Assembly (NCBI GenBank): GCA_015061765.1
Contig: SUVZ01000273.1
Location: forward strand, 1 to 5,705
Direction: 5' to 3'
Source: Lentisphaerota bacterium
GTDB lineage: Bacteria; Verrucomicrobiota; Kiritimatiellia; RFP12; UBA1067
Length of the DNA stretch: 5,705 bases
In this document: positions 1-5,705 of the stretch, piece by piece
How positions within the stretch are numbered: position 1 is the first letter of the stretch
Layout of the letters: each line of letters opens with the position of its first letter
Notes under the pieces: generated by a model
Told to the model about the DNA's origin: nothing
The model's database searches: none
What the model saw: the letters and a program-made list of their open reading frames with translations, nothing else
Program-made: the position numbers and the translations under genes

Positions 1-112
1 AGTTCTGCCGAGCTTCGCTTGGCGTACCTGTATCAATAAGCTGACTCTTCATTCCCCTCGGGTTCAACTCAGCCTGGCATTTCTCGCACTTTTTCCAGAG
101 GCGCGCCGGCAT
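1..112 (-). CDS. Doubtful partial small reading frame with a CxxC motif, running off the left edge
   Basis: From ATG at 112-110 the minus strand stays open to the left edge, giving 37 residues starting MPARLWKKCEKCQAELNPRG and continuing KSQLIDTGTPSEARQN. The KKCEKCQAEL stretch resembles half of a zinc ribbon. An in-frame TAG lies five codons upstream of the ATG, so the frame cannot extend from the DUF6259 gene. GGAG sits immediately before the ATG, too close for a good ribosome site. The region is about 52% GC (1-100), lower than the genes to its right. No family recognised; it may be the start of a real downstream gene or chance. Confidence 0.3.
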   Translation of the reverse strand, partial: MPARLWKKCEKCQAELNPRGMKSQLIDTGTPSEARQN

Positions 113-178
113 CTCCGCTGCGGCCTACCGCAAAAGGCACCGTGTCGCCCAACAAATCAAAAATCCGCCGGTTTGACG

Positions 179-2218
179 TCAATCGTGAAAGGAAACGCCG
201 ACTGCCTGGATCTTCTTCCAGCTCAGCGGAGGAAGAACACCCTCGGCGCGGATGTCCGGCGTTTCGAGGGAGAACCGTCGCGTTTCGCGGGTACGGTTCA
301 CGACAACGGCGGCGATACGTCCGTCGGGAGCCTTCCAGACGGAATGGAACACCGCAGGCAACGCCTCCTGGCGACATGTCTTGAACTTCTCTTCCGGCGT
401 GTAGGAACCGCGGATGAAGAAATCCACCGGGGCGGTGTCGCAGCGGATCACGCCGGGGTCGCGCATCTCGCCGTCGAAAAGATACTCCCTGTTGTCGTGA
501 TAGAACTTCGCCGTGTCTTCGACGAACTTCCAGTCCGTTGCCCATTTCGGATCCGTCAGATGCACGGGCAGCACCTTGTGGACACAGGGCTGTAGACCGT
601 AGACGACGCCGCGCGCGAACTCGCATGCGAACTGGTCCTTGAATTTACCCGCCCATTTCGCTTCGTCGATCGGCGGACGCACGCCCCACTTCTCGTCCCA
701 CGGCGTGATCCCGTCGATCACCGAATATGAACCGAACAGCGCGACGGAACCGTGATATACGGCCTGGAACACCGGCGGCATGTCGACCGTCGGCGCCGTT
801 CCGCACCCGAGACGCTCATAGCAGGCATACAGTATGATCATGGAATCGACAAGGTCGATGAATCCCTCGCCGGCCTCCTCGGAGGAAAGCTGCATGTCGG
901 GATTCTCCGCCTTGACGGCCTGGAAGAGTCCGCGGTAGCCGTCCGCCACCGCGCGTCCGCCGCCGCGCTGATGTCCGTGCGTTTCGCTCCAGCAGTCGCA
1001 ATACGCGCAGTTGGCGATCATGTCGATGTAAAGCCCGTCCAGTCCGCTCGCGGAAAGTTCACGCGCGAGCTTCCTGATCTTCGACTGGAAAACCGGAGCC
1101 TGTCCGCACATCCATCCGTTGTTGGCCTTGGTGAAAATGTTGAACACGGTCGTTTTCACGGAACCGTCCCTGCGGATCAGCGCCTCTTTCAGGCCGTCCT
1201 TTTCGTAGCCGGGGGCATTGCAGTCCCACAGCATGCCGTTCGTGTAGGTCTGTACATACGCGCCCTTGGATTTCAACCGGGCTATCATGGCCCGGAAATC
1301 GGCTATCGGCTCGCGCGGCGGCCAGAAATACGGATAGGAGGTGTCATACGGGATCTCGTGCCACCAGTACCAGTCAAGAGCGACGGGCAGTCCGGTTTTT
1401 TCCATGAACATCTCGACCTGGGGCGCCACTTCCGACGAACGCCCGCGGTTCCACATCCAAAGCGCCATATCGCGCAGCTTTCCGAAATTCCTGCTCTTCG
1501 CACGTATGAACCAGTCCTGCGTCTTCACCCAGTCGCGGTAGAAAGCCGCCGCCTGGTACCACCCGCCGCGGAATCTGCGGATCTCTCCGCCGAACGGCAG
1601 CGTCCCCGCGCGCCGGAAGCGCGGCTCAACGGGCGCGATGCAGCCCGCGGACAGGCGGAGCGTATGCGGCTTCGTTCCGTTCGAGAAAACGTAACGGGTC
1701 GGACGCAACCGGGCATCGCCCCTCTGGTCGATGTACCAGCAGTCGGCCGATTCGTCCAGCGCCGCCATGAAACGGAAACCGATGAAAAACGGTCCGCACC
1801 CTGACACCGTCTCTCCGGGCTTTGCGTTTTTCCAGTCGGGCAGACGCAGTTCCCCCGTCTGCTTCGGACCCAGTACGCGCGTGCCGTCGGTTCTCGGGAC
1901 GGTGATTTCGGGAAACGAAATCTCCTCGACGTCGAGATCGGTTTCGCAGCCTTCGTACCGGAACGCGTACGCCCATGTATCGTCGGCCTTGCGACTGAAA
2001 GTGCCGGTGACCGTGAACCCTTCACCGCAGGCATCGTGTCCCTTCCACGAATACTCGACGGTCCCGTCCTTCGACGTGACGCTGCGCGCGCGCATGCCGG
2101 AAGCCGTGACCTTCAGCGAAGGCGCTCGTTCCTTCGCGCTGCCGAAGGTCATGGTGAACGACGGCTCGAACGGCAGCGCGTTCGCGATCAACAATATCGA
2201 GGTCAATACTCCTGTCAT
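179..2218 (-). CDS. DUF6259-type glycoside hydrolase, probably exported
   Basis: The product is 679 residues from ATG 2218 to TGA 181-179. An in-frame TGA lies one codon before the ATG, so no longer start exists. The N-terminus GVLTSILLIANALP resembles a short signal peptide but lacks basic residues, so export is less certain than for the neighbour. Residues ~15-235 form a beta-sandwich-like domain. Residues ~240-560 look like a TIM barrel: LDWYWWHEIPYD at 281-292, AYVQTYTNGMLWDCN at 320-334, SGLDGLYIDMIANC at 391-404, THGHQRGGG at 413-421, MQLSSEEAGEGFIDLVDS at 442-459, and PPVFQAVYHGSVALFGS at 481-497. The C-terminal ~100 residues form a beta-strand domain. By analogy with retaining barrel glycosidases, Asp399 may be the nucleophile and Glu447 or Glu448 the acid/base (inference). 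DUF6259 proteins are found mostly in PVC and gut bacteria with poorly known substrates. It follows the secreted repeat protein by 37 bases and is probably co-transcribed. Confidence 0.88.
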   Translation of the reverse strand: MTGVLTSILLIANALPFEPSFTMTFGSAKERAPSLKVTASGMRARSVTSKDGTVEYSWKGHDACGEGFTVTGTFSRKADDTWAYAFRYEGCETDLDVEEISFPEITVPRTDGTRVLGPKQTGELRLPDWKNAKPGETVSGCGPFFIGFRFMAALDESADCWYIDQRGDARLRPTRYVFSNGTKPHTLRLSAGCIAPVEPRFRRAGTLPFGGEIRRFRGGWYQAAAFYRDWVKTQDWFIRAKSRNFGKLRDMALWMWNRGRSSEVAPQVEMFMEKTGLPVALDWYWWHEIPYDTSYPYFWPPREPIADFRAMIARLKSKGAYVQTYTNGMLWDCNAPGYEKDGLKEALIRRDGSVKTTVFNIFTKANNGWMCGQAPVFQSKIRKLARELSASGLDGLYIDMIANCAYCDCWSETHGHQRGGGRAVADGYRGLFQAVKAENPDMQLSSEEAGEGFIDLVDSMIILYACYERLGCGTAPTVDMPPVFQAVYHGSVALFGSYSVIDGITPWDEKWGVRPPIDEAKWAGKFKDQFACEFARGVVYGLQPCVHKVLPVHLTDPKWATDWKFVEDTAKFYHDNREYLFDGEMRDPGVIRCDTAPVDFFIRGSYTPEEKFKTCRQEALPAVFHSVWKAPDGRIAAVVVNRTRETRRFSLETPDIRAEGVLPPLSWKKIQAVGVSFHD

Positions 2219-2221
2219 TTT

Positions 2222-2227
2222 TCACCT
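2222..2227 (-). promoter_or_regulatory. Shine-Dalgarno of the DUF6259 gene
   Basis: The minus strand reads AGGTGA three bases before the ATG at 2218-2216. AGGTG pairs with the anti-Shine-Dalgarno CACCT, leaving 4 bases to the start, a little short but usable. The motif contains the in-frame TGA that rules out an upstream start. Confidence 0.6.
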
Positions 2228-2255
2228 GCTTTCTTCAACTCCGCAATAACGCCTC

Positions 2256-4805
2256 TCATCTCAGAGAGAACACGAATCCGACGAGCTCGAGACACCCGTC
2301 CGCACCCTGGAGAACATGGCGCCCGTTGACACGGATCATGCTGAGCTGACCGGGGAAAACCCGCGAACCGATCCGGAAACGTCCGCCTTCGGCCCTCGTC
2401 ACGTTCAGAATCCCCTCTGCCGTCAGGCCGGATGCGTCGGAAACCGCGAATTCGGCACCCTCCGCAAGAAAGATACCGCCGCCTTCACCGCCGACGTGAA
2501 GCGACTTCACCGTGTTGCGCGTTCCGGCGGCGAACGCAAGCGAACCGCCGGAGAGACGGTACTTCCCCTCCTCTCCCGCGCCGCCGTCCGCCGTGAACTC
2601 GACCGTGCCCTCGCGGATATCGACGGTGTTCGTGTAATTGCAGATTCCGTCGATGCGCATCGTGCCCTCGCCGGCCTTGACGAATGTCGAAAAACCGTAC
2701 AGAGGGACGTGCGACGCCTGAATCGGATTCAACAGCCCGCCGCCGAGGACAAGGTCGGCGGCTTCATCCGCCGTCACGTCGGAAACGGAAACGGTGACCT
2801 CCGATGACGTTTCTCTTGCCGAATAGAGCTGAAAACCGGTGTCCACGACCGACGGTTCGTCACCTGTGACCGCGAGAAGGGTTTCAGCCGTTCCCCCGAT
2901 GCCGAAACGGGCCGGCGCACCGGCGATACGTCCGCCTATGAGTTCCAGCTTGCCGATATAAGTCTGGGAATCCGTCCCGGCTCCGTAACGGTCGTCCCCG
3001 GCCCAGGAGCCGAGAATTATCATTGAATGATCTACCGTATGCTTGGTCTGGCATCTGACTCCCTGTCGCCCGGGGAGGAAAACGGATCCCGGACGAAGAT
3101 AAATCTCGCTGCTTCCCGTATAGAGTTCCTTATCGGTCGGCGTAGTCAATACGCTTCCCTCCTTCACGTCAAACACACACCCATGTGTGCTGACCGCGAA
3201 ATGCGACCAATCGCTCTGCGCCTCGCACCAGAGCATCGTGTCGGAGGACGAAACGAGCGAAAATGACTTTCCGCAGAATGTGTTTCCGTCCGCCAGAACG
3301 GTTTTGTATTCTGGCTTGAGCACGCGCGGAGCCCGTGTGAACATAAACGTCGCCGATTTGGCGTTATAATCGTTTATGGAAGGAGTCAACTGCGTCACCG
3401 GATCCCATCCGTGCGTCTGAACGTCATATCCGTCAGGATAATCGCTTGCAGCGGCTCTGATATATCCCGTTTTGTCAGAACGCATCTCGATTCCTCCATG
3501 CCCCTGACGAAGTTCCACGAGAACCATTTTGTGCAGATTCGATGCTCCTCCGGCATATTGCACATCCATGCATATCTGGAAACTTCCTTTCAGGCCGTCG
3601 TTGCGGTAGAAGCGCGGCACGGAAGCCGCTCCCGTCGCCGATGCGCCTCCCATGACGGCATCGGAGATTCCCGTCAGATTCGACAACAGCTGATTCGGAA
3701 ACACGAGCGTCCAGGACTTCGGGAAAAAATCGTCGCCTTCAAAGGCGTAGGTCCGCGTCAACTCATCGTCCTCGGCCCCCTCGACGGCTTCGAAGGAGAT
3801 TTCGGTCCTGTTGAATTCCCGGTCGAGCGCGACCGATTCCGGCCTGAACGTCAGCGACGGCATCGCGCTACGGAACACGGTGTCGCCGGCAAGGGATATC
3901 GCGTTGGTGAACACGTCGGGATCGCCCTTCCGGAAGTTGAATTCCGCCTTTACCGTCCGCGGACACGTAAGCGTTCCTCCGGTTTCCGGAGCGCCGTTGA
4001 AGGTGATCGTCGGGCGCTCCCTGCCGTAGAACGACGCGGATGCGATACCGTAATCATTGTCCAGATAGAAGTTCACCCCGGGCTTTCCTCTCTCGAATGC
4101 CTCCAGATCCGTATCGACACCGAGGATCACGGGATGTCCGCAGCTCGTCCTGTGAAGATACTTTCCGCAGATCACGTAGGCCGTGACCGGATCGGCCGGC
4201 GACGTCTGCTCATAGCGTACCTTCACCATTTTCAGATAGGAGGAAGTCGAGGCCAAGAGCTGGTACTGCACCTCAAGCCAGCCCTCCCCGCGTTTCTCCA
4301 CGGCGGCAACGAATGTCTGTCCGTGCATGCTGTCACCCTCCGTCTTCGCAGGCATCGCCCCGAGATCCGCGAGATCTACTCCCGTGAGCACCTCGACCTT
4401 GTCCGCCGCGTTTTTCGGAAGAGAGATTTCATAGCTGTATATCCTGTCGTCATGACGGATTTCCAGCCCGCCTTCGGCTGTTACGGGCACCGAGAAGACA
4501 AGATCGCCGTCACCAGGATCGACTGCGGCATCCGCGCCGAAGGCCAGCGGGCCTCCTTTGACGGTCTGCACGGCCCCGTACGGCTGCTTCAGCGTCAGCG
4601 AACGGGCCTGCGCCCCGGAATCCGGGATGACGATATCGCCGGAAGCAAGAGGGGATTCGTCCGCACCCAAGACAACGTCCGTCGTCTTCGTCGTATCCTG
4701 CGGCCAATCGGCGGCCCAGACCGGTGCCGCCAGCGCGGCAAAGACGGCGATACCCGCCGCCGATTTAAGTGACGGCATGGACTTTTTCCTGCGTATGCAT
4801 TCCAT
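2256..4805 (-). CDS. Large secreted beta-rich protein with autotransporter-associated (PATR-like) repeats
   Basis: The product is 849 residues from the ATG at 4805, chosen because AAGGAGG at 4818-4812 lies 6 bases upstream. The frame also offers a GTG at 4838 without a ribosome site and an ATG at 4811 abutting the Shine-Dalgarno. Residues 1-31 are a classic Sec signal peptide: basic RRKK, hydrophobic AAGIAVFAALAAP, cleavage after VWA. The mature part is rich in Gly, Thr and Val strands. PATR-like rungs appear near residues 98-117 (GDGDLVFSVPVTAEGGLEI), 298-312 (VFTNAISLAGDTVF) and 706-739 (FVKAGEGTMRIDG, then YTNTVDIREGTVEF). A module at 176-215 appears again in diverged form at 408-450. No catalytic motif, Gram-positive anchor, PEP-CTERM tail or C-terminal outer-membrane barrel is visible, so the attachment mode is unknown. 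It is probably an extracellular or surface beta-helix, perhaps for adhesion or glycan binding (inference). It lies 37 bases before the DUF6259 gene and is likely co-transcribed with it. Confidence 0.9.
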   Translation of the reverse strand: MECIRRKKSMPSLKSAAGIAVFAALAAPVWAADWPQDTTKTTDVVLGADESPLASGDIVIPDSGAQARSLTLKQPYGAVQTVKGGPLAFGADAAVDPGDGDLVFSVPVTAEGGLEIRHDDRIYSYEISLPKNAADKVEVLTGVDLADLGAMPAKTEGDSMHGQTFVAAVEKRGEGWLEVQYQLLASTSSYLKMVKVRYEQTSPADPVTAYVICGKYLHRTSCGHPVILGVDTDLEAFERGKPGVNFYLDNDYGIASASFYGRERPTITFNGAPETGGTLTCPRTVKAEFNFRKGDPDVFTNAISLAGDTVFRSAMPSLTFRPESVALDREFNRTEISFEAVEGAEDDELTRTYAFEGDDFFPKSWTLVFPNQLLSNLTGISDAVMGGASATGAASVPRFYRNDGLKGSFQICMDVQYAGGASNLHKMVLVELRQGHGGIEMRSDKTGYIRAAASDYPDGYDVQTHGWDPVTQLTPSINDYNAKSATFMFTRAPRVLKPEYKTVLADGNTFCGKSFSLVSSSDTMLWCEAQSDWSHFAVSTHGCVFDVKEGSVLTTPTDKELYTGSSEIYLRPGSVFLPGRQGVRCQTKHTVDHSMIILGSWAGDDRYGAGTDSQTYIGKLELIGGRIAGAPARFGIGGTAETLLAVTGDEPSVVDTGFQLYSARETSSEVTVSVSDVTADEAADLVLGGGLLNPIQASHVPLYGFSTFVKAGEGTMRIDGICNYTNTVDIREGTVEFTADGGAGEEGKYRLSGGSLAFAAGTRNTVKSLHVGGEGGGIFLAEGAEFAVSDASGLTAEGILNVTRAEGGRFRIGSRVFPGQLSMIRVNGRHVLQGADGCLELVGFVFSLR
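2589..2690 (-). repeat. Best PATR-like repeat in the secreted protein
   Basis: Residues ~706-739 read FVKAGEGTMRIDG, then NYTNTVDIREGTVEF. This follows the autotransporter-associated strand repeat consensus F-x-K-x-G-x-G-T-(L/M)-x-(L/I)-x-G, N-x-Y-T, then (V/I)-x-x-G-T-(L/V). In known proteins such repeats form beta-helix rungs. Only one copy is this close to consensus; the others are degenerate. Confidence 0.7.
3456..3584 (-). repeat. Internal protein module, copy B, in the secreted protein
   Basis: Residues ~408-450 read SFQICMDVQYAGGASNLHKM, continuing VLVELRQGHGGIEMRSDKTG. The order V-Q-Y, small-residue loop, K-M-V-x-V, R-Q and a final Tyr-containing strand parallels copy A. The two copies are about 232 residues apart, which suggests the N-terminal two thirds contains two related beta-domains, each followed by an intervening beta-rich region. 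Confidence 0.45.
4161..4280 (-). repeat. Internal protein module, copy A, in the secreted protein
   Basis: Residues ~176-215 from the 4805 start read WLEVQYQLLASTSSYLKMVK, continuing VRYEQ and ending near YVICGKYL. The layout is V-Q-Y, a short Ser-rich loop, K-M-V-x-V, a Q about four residues later, then a strand containing a Tyr. Copy B at 3456-3584 has the same order. The similarity is weak and was seen by eye, so a shared fold is an inference. No catalytic residues are apparent. Confidence 0.45.
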
Positions 4806-4811
4806 CTTCAT

Positions 4812-4818
4812 CCTCCTT
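4812..4818 (-). promoter_or_regulatory. Strong Shine-Dalgarno of the secreted repeat protein
   Basis: The minus strand reads AAGGAGG, a near-perfect complement of the 16S rRNA tail, followed by six bases (ATGAAG) and then ATG at 4805-4803. This spacing favours the ATG at 4805 over the ATG at 4811, which directly abuts the motif, and over the GTG at 4838, which lies upstream of it. Confidence 0.85.
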
Positions 4819-4868
4819 CGTTTTATTCGTTGTTTCACAAACAGACCACCGACGGGGCCGGAGTTCCG

Positions 4869-5705
4869 TCAATTTCCGATCTTCTCCCTGAAACGGTAGA
4901 CATGCACGCCGAAGCCGTCGAATGCGTCGGTGAGCATTCCGTCCTTCAGCGAGACGGTTCGTTTCTTCCAGAAGACAGTGCCGGTCTCCGCCGCGCCCGG
5001 AACCGCAAGGCGCGCCACGACCCTGTCGGGCGACGCGTTCACCGCGATCACGTAGACGTGCCCTGCGCGACGCTTGAGCAGCATCGTTACGGACGGACCG
5101 CCGAGCGGGTCGAGCTTCGGACCGGAAACTATTTCAGGGACGGGCGGCTGGTGCGGCGTCGGCTCGAGAAGCACCGGCGAAAGGTCAGCAACCCTCCGCG
5201 TCATGTTCGTCGTGGCGCACCACACCTCGGGCGTGGCGGTCACGCCGTAACCGCTCTTGCTCTTGTCCTTTTGCTCGTAACCGCCGTATGTGTACAGGAC
5301 CAATCCGTTCGCACCGTGCACGATCGACGCAAAAACCATCGCGTTGAGCTCCGCCTCGGTAGGAAACCGCTTCCAATTGGGGCTGAACCCCCTGAACTCC
5401 TGGATGATCGGCCATACGGACCGCGGAGCGCCGTCGCCGAACCGGCGGATGTCCTCCATCGTGCGACGCATGTCCCGGATCGTCACCGCCACGCACTCCC
5501 TGTCCTTGTCCCCTCCCTTCACGGTCAGCTTCACGCTGCCCTTGGCGCCAGCGGTGACGTTCTTGATCGTCCAGACGACGGTATGATCCTGCTGTACGTA
5601 GGCGCCACGGTTGTCTGCGGATATGAACTCGACGTTCTCATCCAGCTTATCAACGATGTTGACGTCAGCCGTCTCGTTCTTGTAGTTCTCGTAGGTGATC
5701 TCGTA
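4869..5705 (-). CDS. 3' part of a gene: DUF11-like repeat joined to the C-terminal region of a glycoside-hydrolase-like protein
   Basis: The frame is open from the right edge to a TGA at 4871-4869, giving 278 visible residues; the start lies outside the window. A GTG at 5534 is internal, since coding continues upstream of it. Residues 1-63 look like one DUF11 repeat (pattern DKLDENVEFISADNRG, then VVWTIKNVTAGAKGSV). Residues ~66-190 resemble the late TIM-barrel part of a GH-A/GH42-like hydrolase: IRDMRRTMEDIRRF helix, then the strand RSVWPIIQEF with Glu at about residue 103, then PTEAELNAMVFASIVHGANG leading into LVLYTYGG. Residues ~200-278 form a beta-sandwich-like tail (TMLLKRRAGHVYVIAVNAS, ending GFGVHVYRF). 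The early barrel strands that should precede residue 66 are absent, replaced by DUF11. The hydrolase part probably cleaves a glycan; substrate unknown. It lies 63 bases upstream of the next gene. Frame is certain; family assignment is moderate; whether it is one natural protein is doubtful. Confidence 0.8.
   Translation of the reverse strand, partial: YEITYENYKNETADVNIVDKLDENVEFISADNRGAYVQQDHTVVWTIKNVTAGAKGSVKLTVKGGDKDRECVAVTIRDMRRTMEDIRRFGDGAPRSVWPIIQEFRGFSPNWKRFPTEAELNAMVFASIVHGANGLVLYTYGGYEQKDKSKSGYGVTATPEVWCATTNMTRRVADLSPVLLEPTPHQPPVPEIVSGPKLDPLGGPSVTMLLKRRAGHVYVIAVNASPDRVVARLAVPGAAETGTVFWKKRTVSLKDGMLTDAFDGFGVHVYRFREKIGN
5517..5705 (-). other. DUF11-type surface repeat segment within the right-edge gene
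   Basis: About 63 residues read on the minus strand match the DUF11 (conserved repeat domain) layout: ITYENYKN, then VNIVDKLDENVEFISADN, then HTVVWTIKNVTAGAKGSVKLTV. Such repeats are stalk modules of cell-surface proteins in many bacteria and are usually tandem. Here the repeat ends abruptly at about 5517 and is followed by hydrolase-like sequence. By hand count, positions 5521-5700 have 99 G+C of 180 (55%), whereas two 60-base blocks at 5341-5460 give 63% and 68%. The lower GC suggests, but does not prove, a different origin. Confidence 0.7.

Noticed and set aside
119..132. Perfect 5-bp hairpin (TGCGG-loop-CCGCA) downstream of the DUF6259 gene
   Set aside because: On the minus strand the T-run precedes rather than follows the stem, and the stem is short, so it does not fit an intrinsic terminator.
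136..149. Weak stem GGCG/TGCC followed by TTTT after the DUF6259 stop
   Set aside because: Only 3-4 pairs including a wobble, and a four-base T-run; too weak to call.
69..626. Minus-strand frame (185 codons) overlapping the 3' end of the DUF6259 gene
   Set aside because: Very Arg-rich shadow in another frame of the same strand; no domain and no ribosome site noted.
752..1804. Long plus-strand open frame (350 codons) opposite the DUF6259 gene
   Set aside because: Antisense to a well-supported enzyme; the translation is Arg/Ala/Val-rich and low in complexity, with no motif.
3411..4772. Long plus-strand open frame (453 codons) opposite the secreted protein
   Set aside because: It lies antisense to a gene with a signal peptide, strong ribosome site and repeat motifs. 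Its translation is Arg/His-rich with no recognisable domain, as expected of a high-GC shadow.
4806..4868. Possible promoter (AATAAA-like -10) before the secreted protein
   Set aside because: No -35 element at a proper distance could be found; the AT-rich bases are adequately explained as ribosome-site spacer.
4851..4870. 5-bp inverted repeat (gacgg/ccgtc) at the stop of the right-edge gene
   Set aside because: The stem is short with a 10-base loop and no following T-run; not a convincing terminator.

Overview
The window is a dense, GC-rich stretch (about 60% by eye) with all convincing genes on the minus strand. In transcription order, right to left, they are: the 3' end of a gene entering from the right edge (5705-4869) whose product ends in a glycoside-hydrolase-like C-terminal region; a complete gene for a large secreted beta-rich protein with autotransporter-type repeats (4805-2256); and a complete gene for a DUF6259-type glycoside hydrolase (2218-179). 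The gaps between them are 63 and 37 bases and hold no convincing intrinsic terminator, so one transcript is plausible. Downstream, positions 1-178 hold only a doubtful small reading frame running off the left edge.

The likely source is a PVC-group bacterium of the Kiritimatiellota/Lentisphaerota type, probably from an animal gut metagenome. This rests on recognising families by eye. DUF6259 TIM-barrel proteins, large Sec-exported proteins built from autotransporter-associated strand repeats but lacking a C-terminal barrel, and (from memory) glycoside hydrolases ending like the right-edge gene are typical of that group. A strong Shine-Dalgarno (AAGGAGG) precedes the middle gene.

Functionally this looks like a carbohydrate-acquisition locus: two putative glycosidases flank an exported surface or extracellular beta-helix-like protein that might bind cells or glycans. 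No substrate can be read from the sequence, and no regulator, transporter or sulfatase is in view.

The oddest point is at the right edge. The first ~60 residues of the partial gene form a DUF11-type surface repeat, better known from adhesins of Gram-positive and other surface proteins. It is joined in frame directly to the late part of a hydrolase TIM barrel, with no room for the early barrel strands. This is either an unusual fusion or insertion, or a contig chimera near position 5515. I do not see a clearly new multi-gene system such as a defence island, CRISPR array or mobile element here.
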